Positions 6,355 through 14,963 of a stretch of 30,428 bases of DNA are shown piece after piece. The translations under genes and the position numbers were made by a program. The stretch is from a virus, in the IMG/VR virus record IMGVR_UViG_3300037189_013468, positions 1 to 30,428 of that record. One strand, given 5' to 3'. The notes below the pieces were generated by a model that saw nothing but the letters and a program-made list of their open reading frames with translations, made no database searches and was not told the origin of the DNA. The first letter of the stretch is position 1; every line of letters begins with the position of its first letter.

Positions 6355-7440
6355 ATGCCTCCATTGACGTTTTGGAAAGGCCCCGGTGTAAAGGGCAAGG
6401 ATTACCAGTTTTTTGACCGTAAAGCCAGTGAGTATATTCGCATAGGCGGCACTGAATTGTACATACACAAATATCTGGGCCCTGTGGAAACTTATGGTAG
6501 CACCCCAGACCTTGAGGACAACTTGCTTCAGATAAGTGACGTTGTGGACATGGAAATCCGCAACCGCAAATATGATGACGATGTTTACAGCCTCAAGGGG
6601 CATTATATGGTCACAGACAGTGAGTTTGATCTAAAGCAATTTGGATTGTTTCTCACAAGCGACACTGTGTTTATGATGTTCCACATGAATGACATGGCCA
6701 CTCAGCTGGGTCGCAGGCTCATGAGCGGCGATGTGATTGAGGTGCTACATATGCGGGATGATCTTGCCCTGGACGGCAAGGTGATGAACAAGTGGTATGT
6801 GGTGGAAGAAGGCACACGTCCTGCAGAGGGATTTAGCCCTACCTGGTGGCCTCATCTGTGGCGTGTAAAATGTTCACCTCTCACCAACAGCCAAGAGTTT
6901 CAGGACATACTCAACAAAGAGCTGGAGGACCGTGGTGACGGCGTGCCTGCACAAACTGATGCAAATGGCAAACCCATCACAGTGGGTGATGCCAGCAGCA
7001 CTTATGACAAAGAAATTGAAATCAATGATCAGGTGTTGGCAGAAGCCACAGACAATGTTCCCTATCGCAATTACCAGAGCGCACATTTTTATGTGATGCA
7101 GAATGACATCAATGTGAAGCCTGATGTATTCAACAGCGATGGTATTCCTCCCAACGATAGCAAACCTGTGCCCAGTGGCACCAGTTTTCCAGCCATCTAT
7201 CAGGATGGAGACTATTTCCTACGCTTGGATTACCTGCCACCTGTTTTGTTTGTGCGACAGAGCAATCGTTGGAAGAAGCTGGAAACCAACTACAGAAGTG
7301 AATGGCTGCCTGCAGGCAGGGTGCTGGCCAGCTTCATCAACAACAAGGCCACCACCAAACTACAGGATGGCAGCACTATTGATACTCGTCAGAATTTGCG
7401 TGTTGCGGTGAAACCTAAAATCGATCCTGACATCTTTTAA
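6355..7440 (+). CDS. 14: Neck protein, gp14-like
   Basis: The 361-residue protein begins MPPLTFWKGPGVKGKDYQFF. Its middle part shows the neck-protein pattern of an FGL segment (about residue 97: KQFGLFLTSDTVFMMF), then GDVIEVLHMRD and a WYVVEE strand, as in T4-like gp14. T4 gp14 is 256 residues; here a C-terminal extension of about 140 residues adds a domain with DGDYFLRLDYLPP and a Trp/Lys strand. Its position directly before gp15 matches T4 gene order 14-15 and is the strongest support. gp14 joins the completed head to the tail. Start: ATG after AGGAGA at 10-nt spacing. gp13 is not in the window. Confidence 0.55.
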   Translation: MPPLTFWKGPGVKGKDYQFFDRKASEYIRIGGTELYIHKYLGPVETYGSTPDLEDNLLQISDVVDMEIRNRKYDDDVYSLKGHYMVTDSEFDLKQFGLFLTSDTVFMMFHMNDMATQLGRRLMSGDVIEVLHMRDDLALDGKVMNKWYVVEEGTRPAEGFSPTWWPHLWRVKCSPLTNSQEFQDILNKELEDRGDGVPAQTDANGKPITVGDASSTYDKEIEINDQVLAEATDNVPYRNYQSAHFYVMQNDINVKPDVFNSDGIPPNDSKPVPSGTSFPAIYQDGDYFLRLDYLPPVLFVRQSNRWKKLETNYRSEWLPAGRVLASFINNKATTKLQDGSTIDTRQNLRVAVKPKIDPDIF

Positions 7441-7454
7441 GGGTAGACTAGCAT

Positions 7455-9113
7455 ATGGAATTTTTTTATGGAGCACAGTTGCGTGCTTACAGAGTGCAAG
7501 TTATAAGGGCATTCAGCAACTTTCAAGTCAAATTTGGTAACAATGCTGATGGCTCTGTGCGGTTGCACCGGGTTCCTTGCCGCTGGGGAGAAACCAGTAG
7601 GCTGGCTGAAACAATAATCAATGCTGGCAGTGAAAACAAGATGCCCAGCGCACCCTTTATAAGCGTTTACACAACCAGCATGAGTTTGGCTCCTGAGCGT
7701 CGTCAAAGCCCCAGTTTGGTGAGCACCCTAGCAGTAAATGAACGTGAGTATGAAGGCAAATATCTGAACACGCCTGGCAACAGATACAGTGTGAAAAGAT
7801 ATATGCCAGTTCCGTTCAACATGACTGTAAACGTGGACTTTTGGACCAGCAACCTGAGCCAAAAGGAAGAGTTGTTTGAGCAAGTACAAGTGTTGTTCAA
7901 TGGCATGATGGATATTCAAACCAGCATGAACCCCTTGGACTGGACTTTGTTCAGCACCATTGAGCCCACCAATATAACCTGGAGCAGCAGAACAATTCCA
8001 GTGGGCACAGAAAACCCCATTGATGTGATGACTGTGGAATACAAGATACCCATCTGGGTCAATCCTCCTGCACTGGTTGAATATCAGAAGCTAATTGAGC
8101 AAGTGGTCACTAACATCAATGTTGGTGAATATGATCCCAAAAGCATGGAATGGACACAGGGAGAGCTCCTCACACGCATTGTAACCACACCTGAAAACGC
8201 TCGCATTGGTTTGACTTTGGTGAACGATGGAGTTTATGAAATCAGCCTGCAAAACTATGGAGGCACCATTGTGGACGAACAAGGGTTGCCCACACAAATT
8301 GTGGGCCGCAGCAGTCCCATCATGCAACCTGGCATGAGCTTCCTGGTCAATGATGTGAGCATAACCATTCCCAACAACAGTGTGGATGACCTGATCAGTG
8401 TTATGCGCAATAGCTTTCAGGGCAAGAACTTGAATGTGAGACTGACTCTCAGCAACAAACTGGAACTGATCAACTTGAACGGCGGGGACATAACGCTGAG
8501 AAACATCACAGGCACTCCTGTGGAAAGTTTGGGTTTTGTTCCCACCACCTACAATGGCGGCACACTAGCCTGGTGGAGACTGTTTGAGCTGTATGGTAGT
8601 TTGAGTGGCTATAAACCTGCCAGTGCTTGTGACCCTGACAGCCTACCCGAAGGTAGTGAACTGCGACTACTCAATGGAACGGATTTGGATGACCGTGCAT
8701 CTGACATAGTGGGATTCATCAGTATGCATCCCACAAACCAAAATTTGATTGTTTGGAGTGTGCAGGCTGGCACCTGGCCTCTGGCCACCATGAATCCGCT
8801 CACTGCTGTGATCAATCCACAAACTACCTATCCTGGAAATGGCTTGACTCCTCCCCGAGCTGCTGATCGCTATTTGTTAGTGGATGAGCTGGCCCCTGTG
8901 AGTGCAGCCTGGGGTGGTGTGGATGCAACAGTGAACGACATCATCGAATATGATGGCACTCAGTGGAATCGTGTGTTTGAGGCAGCTGGGAATACAACAC
9001 CCCAGTTTGTGAAAAATAATTATAGTCAAAAATGGCTCAAATACCAAGAGCAGATTTGGGATGCATTCCCACCCACCAGCTACTTTCCTGGAACTTGGCG
9101 CCTTAGACTCTAA
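7455..9113 (+). CDS. 15: Proximal tail sheath stabiliser / tail completion protein, gp15-like
   Basis: The N-terminus (MEFFYGAQLRAYRVQVIRAF, then FSNFQVKFG and RLHRVPCRWG) matches T4 gp15, which opens FGYFYNSSFRRYATLMGDLF and has FSNIQIKR and FIRVPITYA. Shared landmarks continue: NTPGNRYSVKRYMPVPFNM, DFWTSN and IPIWVNPPA near residue 200. gp15 caps the contracted sheath and tube at the neck end. T4 gp15 is 272 residues; this one is 552. The first ~220 residues hold the conserved core, and the extra ~330 form one or more beta-rich domains that I do not recognise. AAGGG stands 11 nt before the ATG. It follows the gp14-like gene by 14 nt. Confidence 0.8.
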   Translation: MEFFYGAQLRAYRVQVIRAFSNFQVKFGNNADGSVRLHRVPCRWGETSRLAETIINAGSENKMPSAPFISVYTTSMSLAPERRQSPSLVSTLAVNEREYEGKYLNTPGNRYSVKRYMPVPFNMTVNVDFWTSNLSQKEELFEQVQVLFNGMMDIQTSMNPLDWTLFSTIEPTNITWSSRTIPVGTENPIDVMTVEYKIPIWVNPPALVEYQKLIEQVVTNINVGEYDPKSMEWTQGELLTRIVTTPENARIGLTLVNDGVYEISLQNYGGTIVDEQGLPTQIVGRSSPIMQPGMSFLVNDVSITIPNNSVDDLISVMRNSFQGKNLNVRLTLSNKLELINLNGGDITLRNITGTPVESLGFVPTTYNGGTLAWWRLFELYGSLSGYKPASACDPDSLPEGSELRLLNGTDLDDRASDIVGFISMHPTNQNLIVWSVQAGTWPLATMNPLTAVINPQTTYPGNGLTPPRAADRYLLVDELAPVSAAWGGVDATVNDIIEYDGTQWNRVFEAAGNTTPQFVKNNYSQKWLKYQEQIWDAFPPTSYFPGTWRLRL

Positions 9114-9134
9114 ATCCTCAGTTCTCTCCAATCC

Positions 9135-9142
9135 CTTAAATA
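9135..9142 (+). promoter_or_regulatory. Late-promoter-like motif CTTAAATA abutting a start codon
   Basis: CTTAAATA ends 5 nt before the ATG at 9148 and overlaps the alternative ATG at 9142. There is no Shine-Dalgarno, so if active it would give a leaderless mRNA; readthrough from the gp15 unit is the alternative. Confidence 0.4.
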
Positions 9143-9903
9143 TGCCTATGACAACAGTGGCACATATAGATCCCTCACGAGTTGCACAGGCGTTGGACCA
9201 ACCCACTCAAACAGTGGTAAATTTGTTGAAACGCTATCATATCCCTCACAGGATAGTGGGCGGTGCAGTGAGAGATCTTTTACTAGGCAAAGAACCCAGA
9301 GACATTGATCTTGTGGTGGATGCTGATCCCAGCACACTGATTTATATTTTTGGTGCTCATGACATTCCGCAGGATTTGAGCGGAATTGTGCATGGCACCG
9401 TCAAGGCTGTGTTTGGCAGTGGCAAAGCAGAACAAAAAGTTGATGTGAGTAGTCTGGGCTATCGCATCCATCGTCACGGTAACAGACTGGAAACCGATCG
9501 CACTCACAATTGGGCCACTGACAGCAAGCTGAGAGATCTTACCATCAACAGCATGAGCATGGACATGGATGGCACAGTGTATGATTACACTGGTGGATAT
9601 GATGACTTGCAAAACAGCCGCATCCGCATAGGCCAGAAAGCTCGCAGTGCCATGGTGCTGGACCCCACTGGAATTATGCGCTATTTTAAGGGCGTGAGTA
9701 TGTTTCCTGACGTGCAGGTAAGGCAAAAAGATCTGGACTTCATTCAGCAAAACGTGCCCCTGTTGGCTGATGTTGCTGACGACAAAAAAACTGCCATGAA
9801 CATGGTAAGCATTCTCAAAAGCCCCAATAGAGAAAAGACACTTAAATTGATGTGCAAAATGAAGGTACAAGAGTATTTGCCTTATGCACCCTGTTTAGCA
9901 TAA
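9142..9903 (+). CDS. tRNA nucleotidyltransferase / poly(A) polymerase head domain protein
   Basis: The ~253-residue protein has the class II CCA-adding / poly(A) polymerase head: GGAVRD (about 40-45), the metal-binding DID (54-56), and RDLTINSM (about 131-138), matching the RRD(F/L)TINAM motif. [10 protein letters not shown] fits the following nucleotide-recognition helix. It ends soon after the neck; bacterial enzymes are usually about 400 residues, so body and tail domains are missing. It could repair or modify tRNA 3' ends during infection, or modify another RNA. It sits between a tail gene and fibre genes in a late operon, which is unusual. ATG 9142 or 9148 is possible; neither has a clear ribosome site. 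Confidence 0.8.
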   Translation: MPMTTVAHIDPSRVAQALDQPTQTVVNLLKRYHIPHRIVGGAVRDLLLGKEPRDIDLVVDADPSTLIYIFGAHDIPQDLSGIVHGTVKAVFGSGKAEQKVDVSSLGYRIHRHGNRLETDRTHNWATDSKLRDLTINSMSMDMDGTVYDYTGGYDDLQNSRIRIGQKARSAMVLDPTGIMRYFKGVSMFPDVQVRQKDLDFIQQNVPLLADVADDKKTAMNMVSILKSPNREKTLKLMCKMKVQEYLPYAPCLA

Positions 9904-9916
9904 CGAGGACCCAACC

Positions 9917-11206
9917 ATGACCACAGGAACAACCGGACCCACCGGATACACAGGCCCCACAGGCAATACTGGTGAACCAGGATTTGTTTACAGAACAGGA
10001 CCCACAGGCAGCACTGGTGCCCGCGGTGAGGCTGGTGTAAGTGACGTTCCTGGAGCCACAGGCCCACTGGGACAAACTGGTGCCACAGGAGCCACTGGCC
10101 TGAAGGGTAATACTGGAGCAACAGGACCAAGTGGTGAAATGGGTGCAACTGGTGCCGCTGGCGCCCCAGGGTCAGCAGCCAACACCGGTGCAACAGGTCC
10201 TCAAGGTGTTCCTGGTTTGGCCACACTCACAGGGGCAACTGGAGCAACAGGTGTAAAAGGGGACGCTGGCATCACAGGTCCTGCTGGGGAAACTGGCGCT
10301 CAGGGTGAACAGGGTCCTATGGGTGAAACTGGCGCTGATGGGGCTGCTAGCACAGTGCCTGGACCCACAGGCGCAACTGGAAGCAGAGGATCCACAGGCA
10401 GCACTGGTGCTGCTGGTGTTGCTGGATCCACTGGTGCAGCAGGAGCCGCTGGTGTAGCTGGCACCCGAGGCAGCACAGGTGCCACAGGTGTACCAGGAAC
10501 TGCTGCCCTTACAGGAGCCACTGGTCCCCGAGGAGTGCCTGGCACAGCCACCCTTACAGGAGCCACCGGAGCCACTGGTGCCCGTGGTGTAGCAGGAATC
10601 ACCGGTGCTCCTGGACTTGCAACAAACACTGGTGCCACAGGTGCCACGGGTGTGGCAGGACTTGCCACAAACACTGGTGCCACAGGCGCCACGGGTATGC
10701 CAGGACTTGCAACAAACACTGGTGCCTCAGGTGCTACCGGTGCCACAGGAGTTCAAGGCCCTGCAGGTGTTTCAGGCCCCACTGGCCCAGGTGGTGAAGC
10801 CAGCAACACAGGTGCAACAGGTTCCACAGGTGAAACTGGTGCTACCGGAGCTAGTGCAATGGTTCTGGGTGACAGTGTATTGTGTTTGCCGGAACAGGAT
10901 ACTCCTGTGTTTGTTGCCACCAGTTCCAGCATAGTAAGTGTGAGAGTTATGGCTTACTCACAGGGTTATGAAACCAGTGTCACAGATGTTGAGGACGCTC
11001 AGGCATGCGAAATTATTGCTGTTCGCAATTTTAGATTAAACACTGTGGATTTTACTGTTTATGGTGTTGTATTCAGCAGTGTGGAAGCACTCAGTTCTTT
11101 CAATGCCAATTGGCACAACAACAGAATTACTATTACGGCCAAACCCACCAGTTTGGAAAATTCAGTGCGAATCAAATGCGTTGGTTTTGAAATCACTGCA
11201 ATCTAA
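9917..11206 (+). CDS. Collagen-like tail fibre protein
   Basis: About 310 of the 429 residues are Gly-X-Y repeats rich in GAT, GPT and GXTG triplets, the bacterial/phage collagen-like pattern in which Thr and Ala replace hydroxyproline. Such regions form trimeric triple helices and serve as rigid fibre shafts. The last ~115 residues (from about [14 protein letters not shown]) form a beta-rich globular tip, the probable receptor- or sugar-binding part. A short [13 protein letters not shown] tract starts immediately after Met, so the attachment domain is minimal. GAGG lies about 9 nt before the ATG. It follows the nucleotidyltransferase by 13 nt and precedes another fibre gene. Fibre role is inferred from composition and context. 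Confidence 0.8.
   Translation: MTTGTTGPTGYTGPTGNTGEPGFVYRTGPTGSTGARGEAGVSDVPGATGPLGQTGATGATGLKGNTGATGPSGEMGATGAAGAPGSAANTGATGPQGVPGLATLTGATGATGVKGDAGITGPAGETGAQGEQGPMGETGADGAASTVPGPTGATGSRGSTGSTGAAGVAGSTGAAGAAGVAGTRGSTGATGVPGTAALTGATGPRGVPGTATLTGATGATGARGVAGITGAPGLATNTGATGATGVAGLATNTGATGATGMPGLATNTGASGATGATGVQGPAGVSGPTGPGGEASNTGATGSTGETGATGASAMVLGDSVLCLPEQDTPVFVATSSSIVSVRVMAYSQGYETSVTDVEDAQACEIIAVRNFRLNTVDFTVYGVVFSSVEALSSFNANWHNNRITITAKPTSLENSVRIKCVGFEITAI
10613..10747 (+). repeat. Three tandem 45-bp repeats in the collagen-like gene
   Basis: Copies begin at 10613, 10658 and 10703. Each encodes GLATNTG followed by GATGATG-type triplets (15 residues). The near-identity at the DNA level makes length change by slippage or recombination likely. 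Confidence 0.75.
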
Positions 11207-11220
11207 AAGGATCAAATGAC

Positions 11221-13194
11221 ATGACATTCCAACAATTTCAAACTCAAAACGGTATGAAACTTCTGGACAGTAACGACATCAGCCTGACCCAGGATAAACT
11301 GGGCTGGATGAGCATTTATGGACCAGTATATAACACTGGAGATAATATCAATTTTAGCGGTGTAGCTGCTGATTATGTGGGCCACAGTTATAGTGTGGGT
11401 GTTGACCATAACTTGAACTGGGCTGTGGTGGTCAAGTATAACAAGATTGGTGACGTGATATGGAAAAAGGCGTTCACCAATGTATCCTATTCCAACTTGT
11501 CAGCCCAAACAGTTCTGCTTGCCCCCAATGGCTCACTTCATGTGTTGGGAACCCTTTACACAGGCACAAACACTGCTGTTTACATTTTGTTACTTGACAG
11601 TGTCACAGGCTTGTATTTGGGATCCCGAATCGTCAGCAGTGATACATCTGATTTGACTGTGTTTGATGCTGCATGGTGGAACAACGATGTGGCATTTGTT
11701 GGTGGTAGCATACCCGAATATGAAGATTTTCCTGTTGTGTCACAGGCTGGCAGCGAACCAGGCATACTATATGTGGAAGCTAGTGTGTTTGCTCCCCAAA
11801 CTCCCACCACACAGTGGGTGGTGAGTGGAACAGGCATCACAGGCACAGTCACAATCTTGAATGTGGACACAAGTGTAGCTCCACTTATCAAACTTACTGT
11901 TAATAACTTGGTGGATTTTGGCGGTGCTGGATCTTGGACTGTCAAGCGTCCTCTCAACAGTCAAGGTTATATCTACACAACTGATTGGCAACAATATTTC
12001 AGTGGGGGTCAAACAGATGCCTATGATGCTCTTACTTGCATCCGAGTAAACACTGATAATCATTTGGTGGTTGCAGGACAAAGTGTGGGTGGAGTGAACT
12101 CTGGCCCCTTGATGGGCATACAAGCAGCAGTAGTCAGCAAGTTTGACACAGAGGGCAGCTTGGTGTGGAGCTATGCTATCAATGATGCGGCTCAGCCAGG
12201 TATTATCACCAGCCTTGATGTGGACAGCCAAAACAACATAGTCTTGGGACATTTTGCAGAGAGTAGTAACACAGTTTGTGTGACTCTCATGGACAGCAAC
12301 GGCACGATTATATGGCAAAAGGCCACCAGTGGTGCTTCCGCTGCCTTTGTTCCCAGTGTGATCTTTGACGAAACCCACATTTACTTTGTTGCAATAACAA
12401 CCACCAATGAAGAGTATCAGGATGCCTTCATGGTAATCAAGTTGGATATGCTGGGTAATATAGAGTGGCAAAGACTGCTGAGCACTCTCAGCAACGAATT
12501 GTTGGACATGAGTGGCAGCAGAAGATTGGCATCCAGTGCTTTGAATATACATTTTGTGGGTTCAACTCTTTATGCAGCAAATTTTGCTGAAACTGCTGTA
12601 AGCCTGAGCGTACCCAAAACAGGTGCGGATACCGGAGGCTGGGGATGGTGGTACTATTATGAAACAATCTATGCCTTTGACAGTTTTGAGGGACTGCGTG
12701 AGACTTATATTCCAGTAATCACCAACAGTGCGTTTGCTGACAATGCCAACATTGGCATGATCCCCAACACAAGCGACACAGAAGTTCACACAAAGTGGAT
12801 CTACGACGACGCTGGAGGTGCGGTTGCATTTGCCGACGGTAGTAGGCAGATGACCAGTGCCACGGATATTCCTCAAACTCTACTTTTTGGTGGAAGTTAT
12901 CGAATCATTCTAAGGGACAGGCACAAGCATCTTTACATTACTGAACCAGTGAGCACCTATATTATTGTGCCGCGCAATGTGGAAATTCCTTTTCCCAGGG
13001 GCAGTGTTGTATTGGTGGTAAACAACAGTGGACAATCAGTGACAATACAAACCAGCCATCCTGAAATTGATCTGATAAGCCCAGACTTGGGGATAAACCC
13101 TCAATACATGTTGGCAAACAGAGGTTATTTGCAACTGCTGAAAACTGAAGAAAATGTTTGGTTTGCCACAGGATGGGGCCTGTCCACCAGTTGA
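11221..13194 (+). CDS. Large tail fibre / adhesin with propeller-type repeats
   Basis: The 657-residue protein has recurring blades of the form xVVxKxDxxGxxxW: VVVKYNKIGDVIWKKAF, AAVVSKFDTEGSLVWSYA, CVTLMDSNGTIIWQKA and MVIKLDMLGNIEWQRL. Strands such as HVLGTLYTG and LVVAGQSVGG lie between them. This is typical of SBBP or delta-60-type beta-propellers. The last ~110 residues (YIIVPRNVEIPFPRGSVV, then NRGYLQLLKTEENVWF) resemble the C-terminal tip domain of many phage tail fibres. Together they point to a virion adhesin. The ATG at 11221 follows AAAGGA; an ATG 4 nt earlier runs straight into a stop. It is the last clear structural gene of the plus-strand unit. Confidence 0.7.
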   Translation: MTFQQFQTQNGMKLLDSNDISLTQDKLGWMSIYGPVYNTGDNINFSGVAADYVGHSYSVGVDHNLNWAVVVKYNKIGDVIWKKAFTNVSYSNLSAQTVLLAPNGSLHVLGTLYTGTNTAVYILLLDSVTGLYLGSRIVSSDTSDLTVFDAAWWNNDVAFVGGSIPEYEDFPVVSQAGSEPGILYVEASVFAPQTPTTQWVVSGTGITGTVTILNVDTSVAPLIKLTVNNLVDFGGAGSWTVKRPLNSQGYIYTTDWQQYFSGGQTDAYDALTCIRVNTDNHLVVAGQSVGGVNSGPLMGIQAAVVSKFDTEGSLVWSYAINDAAQPGIITSLDVDSQNNIVLGHFAESSNTVCVTLMDSNGTIIWQKATSGASAAFVPSVIFDETHIYFVAITTTNEEYQDAFMVIKLDMLGNIEWQRLLSTLSNELLDMSGSRRLASSALNIHFVGSTLYAANFAETAVSLSVPKTGADTGGWGWWYYYETIYAFDSFEGLRETYIPVITNSAFADNANIGMIPNTSDTEVHTKWIYDDAGGAVAFADGSRQMTSATDIPQTLLFGGSYRIILRDRHKHLYITEPVSTYIIVPRNVEIPFPRGSVVLVVNNSGQSVTIQTSHPEIDLISPDLGINPQYMLANRGYLQLLKTEENVWFATGWGLSTS

Positions 13195-13207
13195 ATAAAC
13201 TGGCTTG

Positions 13208-13237
13208 TTCTATGCATAATTTGTATTATGCATAGAA
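13208..13237. repeat. Perfect 13-bp inverted repeat, AT-rich hairpin
   Basis: TTCTATGCATAAT (13208-13220) and ATTATGCATAGAA (13225-13237) are exact complements around TTGT. It lies in the 52-nt gap after the fibre gene. No T-run follows, so it looks like an mRNA 3'-end or processing structure, or a protein site. Confidence 0.7.
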
Positions 13238-13246
13238 TATCCCTTC

Positions 13247-13648
13247 GTGGTGGAGTGGTGGATAGTCAATTCCATTTCACACCTCAATTCATATCCTGGG
13301 CACAAGCTCTATTTGTTTTGGGATGGTGTGGACAGAATGTTTAAGGCCCCACTCTACAGGCATGTGATGGGCCCTGAGTTCGAGGCATGGGCCAAAAACA
13401 GCTTACAGGCCAAATGGGAAATTACTCTGGGAGCAGAAAGCTACATAGAGTTTGAATCCGAAGAAGATTGTGCTGCCTATAACCTTGCTTGGTATGAACA
13501 GGTGGCGAACCATACGGTGGGTTATAAAGTACGTGCCACTGTTGATGCGTCCGTTTTTTATTGTCCTTATGTCCCTTTGACTACAACTGGTGTGATAATT
13601 GATACCACCACAATGACAGAAATTACACAAGGCCCAAATAGTATCTAA
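13247..13648 (+). CDS. Chimeric ORF ending in a major-capsid-protein segment
   Basis: The 133-residue ORF has two parts. Residues ~17-90 contain HKLYLFWDGVDRMF and YIEFESEEDCAAYNLAWYEQ, which look like a small phage protein with an EFESEEDAxxxxL-W helix. From VGYK (91) onward it aligns with residues 328-363 of the gp23 encoded across the terminator: VGYK, YCPYVPLT and GVIID are identical, about 20 of 36 positions. It ends EITQGPNSI instead of continuing into the capsid C-terminus. DNA identity is low, so the copy is old. The start is uncertain: GTG 13247 or 13250 lack a ribosome site, and ATG 13337 is possible. It may be a capsid-interacting protein or a remnant. Confidence 0.6.
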   Translation: MVEWWIVNSISHLNSYPGHKLYLFWDGVDRMFKAPLYRHVMGPEFEAWAKNSLQAKWEITLGAESYIEFESEEDCAAYNLAWYEQVANHTVGYKVRATVDASVFYCPYVPLTTTGVIIDTTTMTEITQGPNSI

Positions 13649-13657
13649 ACAAGAAAA

Positions 13658-13690
13658 AGCCCGGAATAAAAATTCCGGGCTTCGTCTTTT
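13658..13690. terminator. Bidirectional rho-independent terminator
   Basis: AGCCCGGAAT/ATTCCGGGCT forms a 10-bp stem around AAAA. On the plus strand TTCGTCTTTT follows; on the minus strand the stem is followed by TTTTCTTG. It separates the convergent plus-strand fibre unit and minus-strand capsid unit. Confidence 0.85.
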
Positions 13691-13701
13691 AAGGCATGGA
13701 G

Positions 13702-13732
13702 GATATCAATGGGTATATAACCCATTGATATC
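13702..13732. repeat. Perfect 13-bp inverted repeat beside the gp23 stop
   Basis: GATATCAATGGGT (13702-13714) and ACCCATTGATATC (13720-13732) pair exactly around ATATA, only 8 nt after the gp23 stop. It may stabilise the 3' end of the abundant gp23 mRNA. Confidence 0.7.
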
Positions 13733-13740
13733 ATTGGATC

Positions 13741-14949
13741 CTACAAAAATTTCAGGTTGGTTGTGTTAATTGCTATACCAGCCAGATAGTCGGCAGCATT
13801 ACCCAGTGAGCTGCTAGTGTTGCTCAATTCCAGGTAGCCGTAACGTGTCATGAAGCTCACCACTGGCTCGAAGGTGTTTGGATCAATGATCACACCAGAG
13901 CTTGTCAGTGGCACATATGGGCAGTAGTAGGCAGCGGCGTCAATTTCGCCTGGGCCCTTGTAGCCAACCAGCACGGGGGTGTCGTCAGCAGCATACTGGT
14001 CAACATAAACGCGTACGCTGTTGTTGAGCACGCCAACGAACTTGGTGTTGGTAGGGGCTTCAAAAGTGCCTTCAGTTGTGCGAGCAAAAGCTGAAGTTGT
14101 GGCACTCTGTAGGATGGTGAGAGCAGTTGGGCTCACAACAACCCAGTTACCAGCACCACGACGTGTGCGGGCAGCGATCAGGTTTGCACCACGGTTTACC
14201 AGCACTGCAAGAGCAGCGTGTTCGTCACCAACGAAGGTGGCTGTGCCGCTTACTGCGCCCTGGTCATAGGTGAGTGTGATACCAGCCAGTGTGCGCAGGC
14301 TGTTCAGGATTTCCTGGTCGATTTCAGCAGTGATTTCCTGAGCCAGTGCGGCCATGATTTCTGCTTCAATGTCAATGCCCTGCTGAGCCTGAGCGTCCTG
14401 GGCAGCTTCGAAAGTCCAGCGAGCGCTCAGCTTGCGGGTCTTGGCTTCCACAGTTTCCTTCAGGATCTGGATGTTCAGGCGCTTGCCTGCTGTGCCTTCC
14501 AGCACGGTTGTGTCTGCACCACGTGGGTTAGCAACACTCTGATTGCCGCTGTAAAAGCGAGCAATGTCGAATGGGCTGAGTGCTTCGCTACCAGCAATTG
14601 CACCACCGGGAACGGCGGGGCTTGGCACTGTATCAGCATAACGCACACGGAGTGTGTGGATCTGACCCACTGGGCCAGTCATGGGCTGCACGCCGATGAT
14701 TTCGTTAGCGATAACAGTTGGCATTACACGACGGATAACTGGCAGGATCACCTTGTTGAGGGTGGCCACGTTACCGGCGCTGGTGCTGCCTGGTGTTGCA
14801 TGTTCGAACAGCACGCCAGCCTTGCTGCTGAGGTCGCGCTTGGTGTTCTCTAGAACCACATCCATCACCTTCTTGCGGTTGCCGGTTAGGCCTTCGCAAA
14901 GAGCTTGCTTGGTTAGGTTCCAATTGGCTTCGAAAAGATTGCCTTTCAT
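13741..14949 (-). CDS. 23: Major capsid protein gp23
   Basis: The 402-residue protein has clear gp23 hallmarks: LPVIRRVMPTVIANEIIGVQ and MTGPVGQIHTLRVRY in the N-terminal part, and YYCPYVPLTSSGVIID followed by FMTRYG near the end. It forms the hexamers of the capsid. T4 gp23 is 521 residues, so this is a compact version, probably lacking the T4 insertion domain. The (I/L)xE cleavage rule of gp21 fits LFE/H at residues 47-50, giving a mature chain of about 353 residues; this is inference. The start ATG at 14949 follows AAAGGAG. It lies 14 nt after gp22, in T4 order 20-21-22-23, and ends at a strong terminator. Confidence 0.95.
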   Translation of the reverse strand: MKGNLFEANWNLTKQALCEGLTGNRKKVMDVVLENTKRDLSSKAGVLFEHATPGSTSAGNVATLNKVILPVIRRVMPTVIANEIIGVQPMTGPVGQIHTLRVRYADTVPSPAVPGGAIAGSEALSPFDIARFYSGNQSVANPRGADTTVLEGTAGKRLNIQILKETVEAKTRKLSARWTFEAAQDAQAQQGIDIEAEIMAALAQEITAEIDQEILNSLRTLAGITLTYDQGAVSGTATFVGDEHAALAVLVNRGANLIAARTRRGAGNWVVVSPTALTILQSATTSAFARTTEGTFEAPTNTKFVGVLNNSVRVYVDQYAADDTPVLVGYKGPGEIDAAAYYCPYVPLTSSGVIIDPNTFEPVVSFMTRYGYLELSNTSSSLGNAADYLAGIAINTTNLKFL

Positions 14950-14963
14950 TGGGGTATTCTCCT

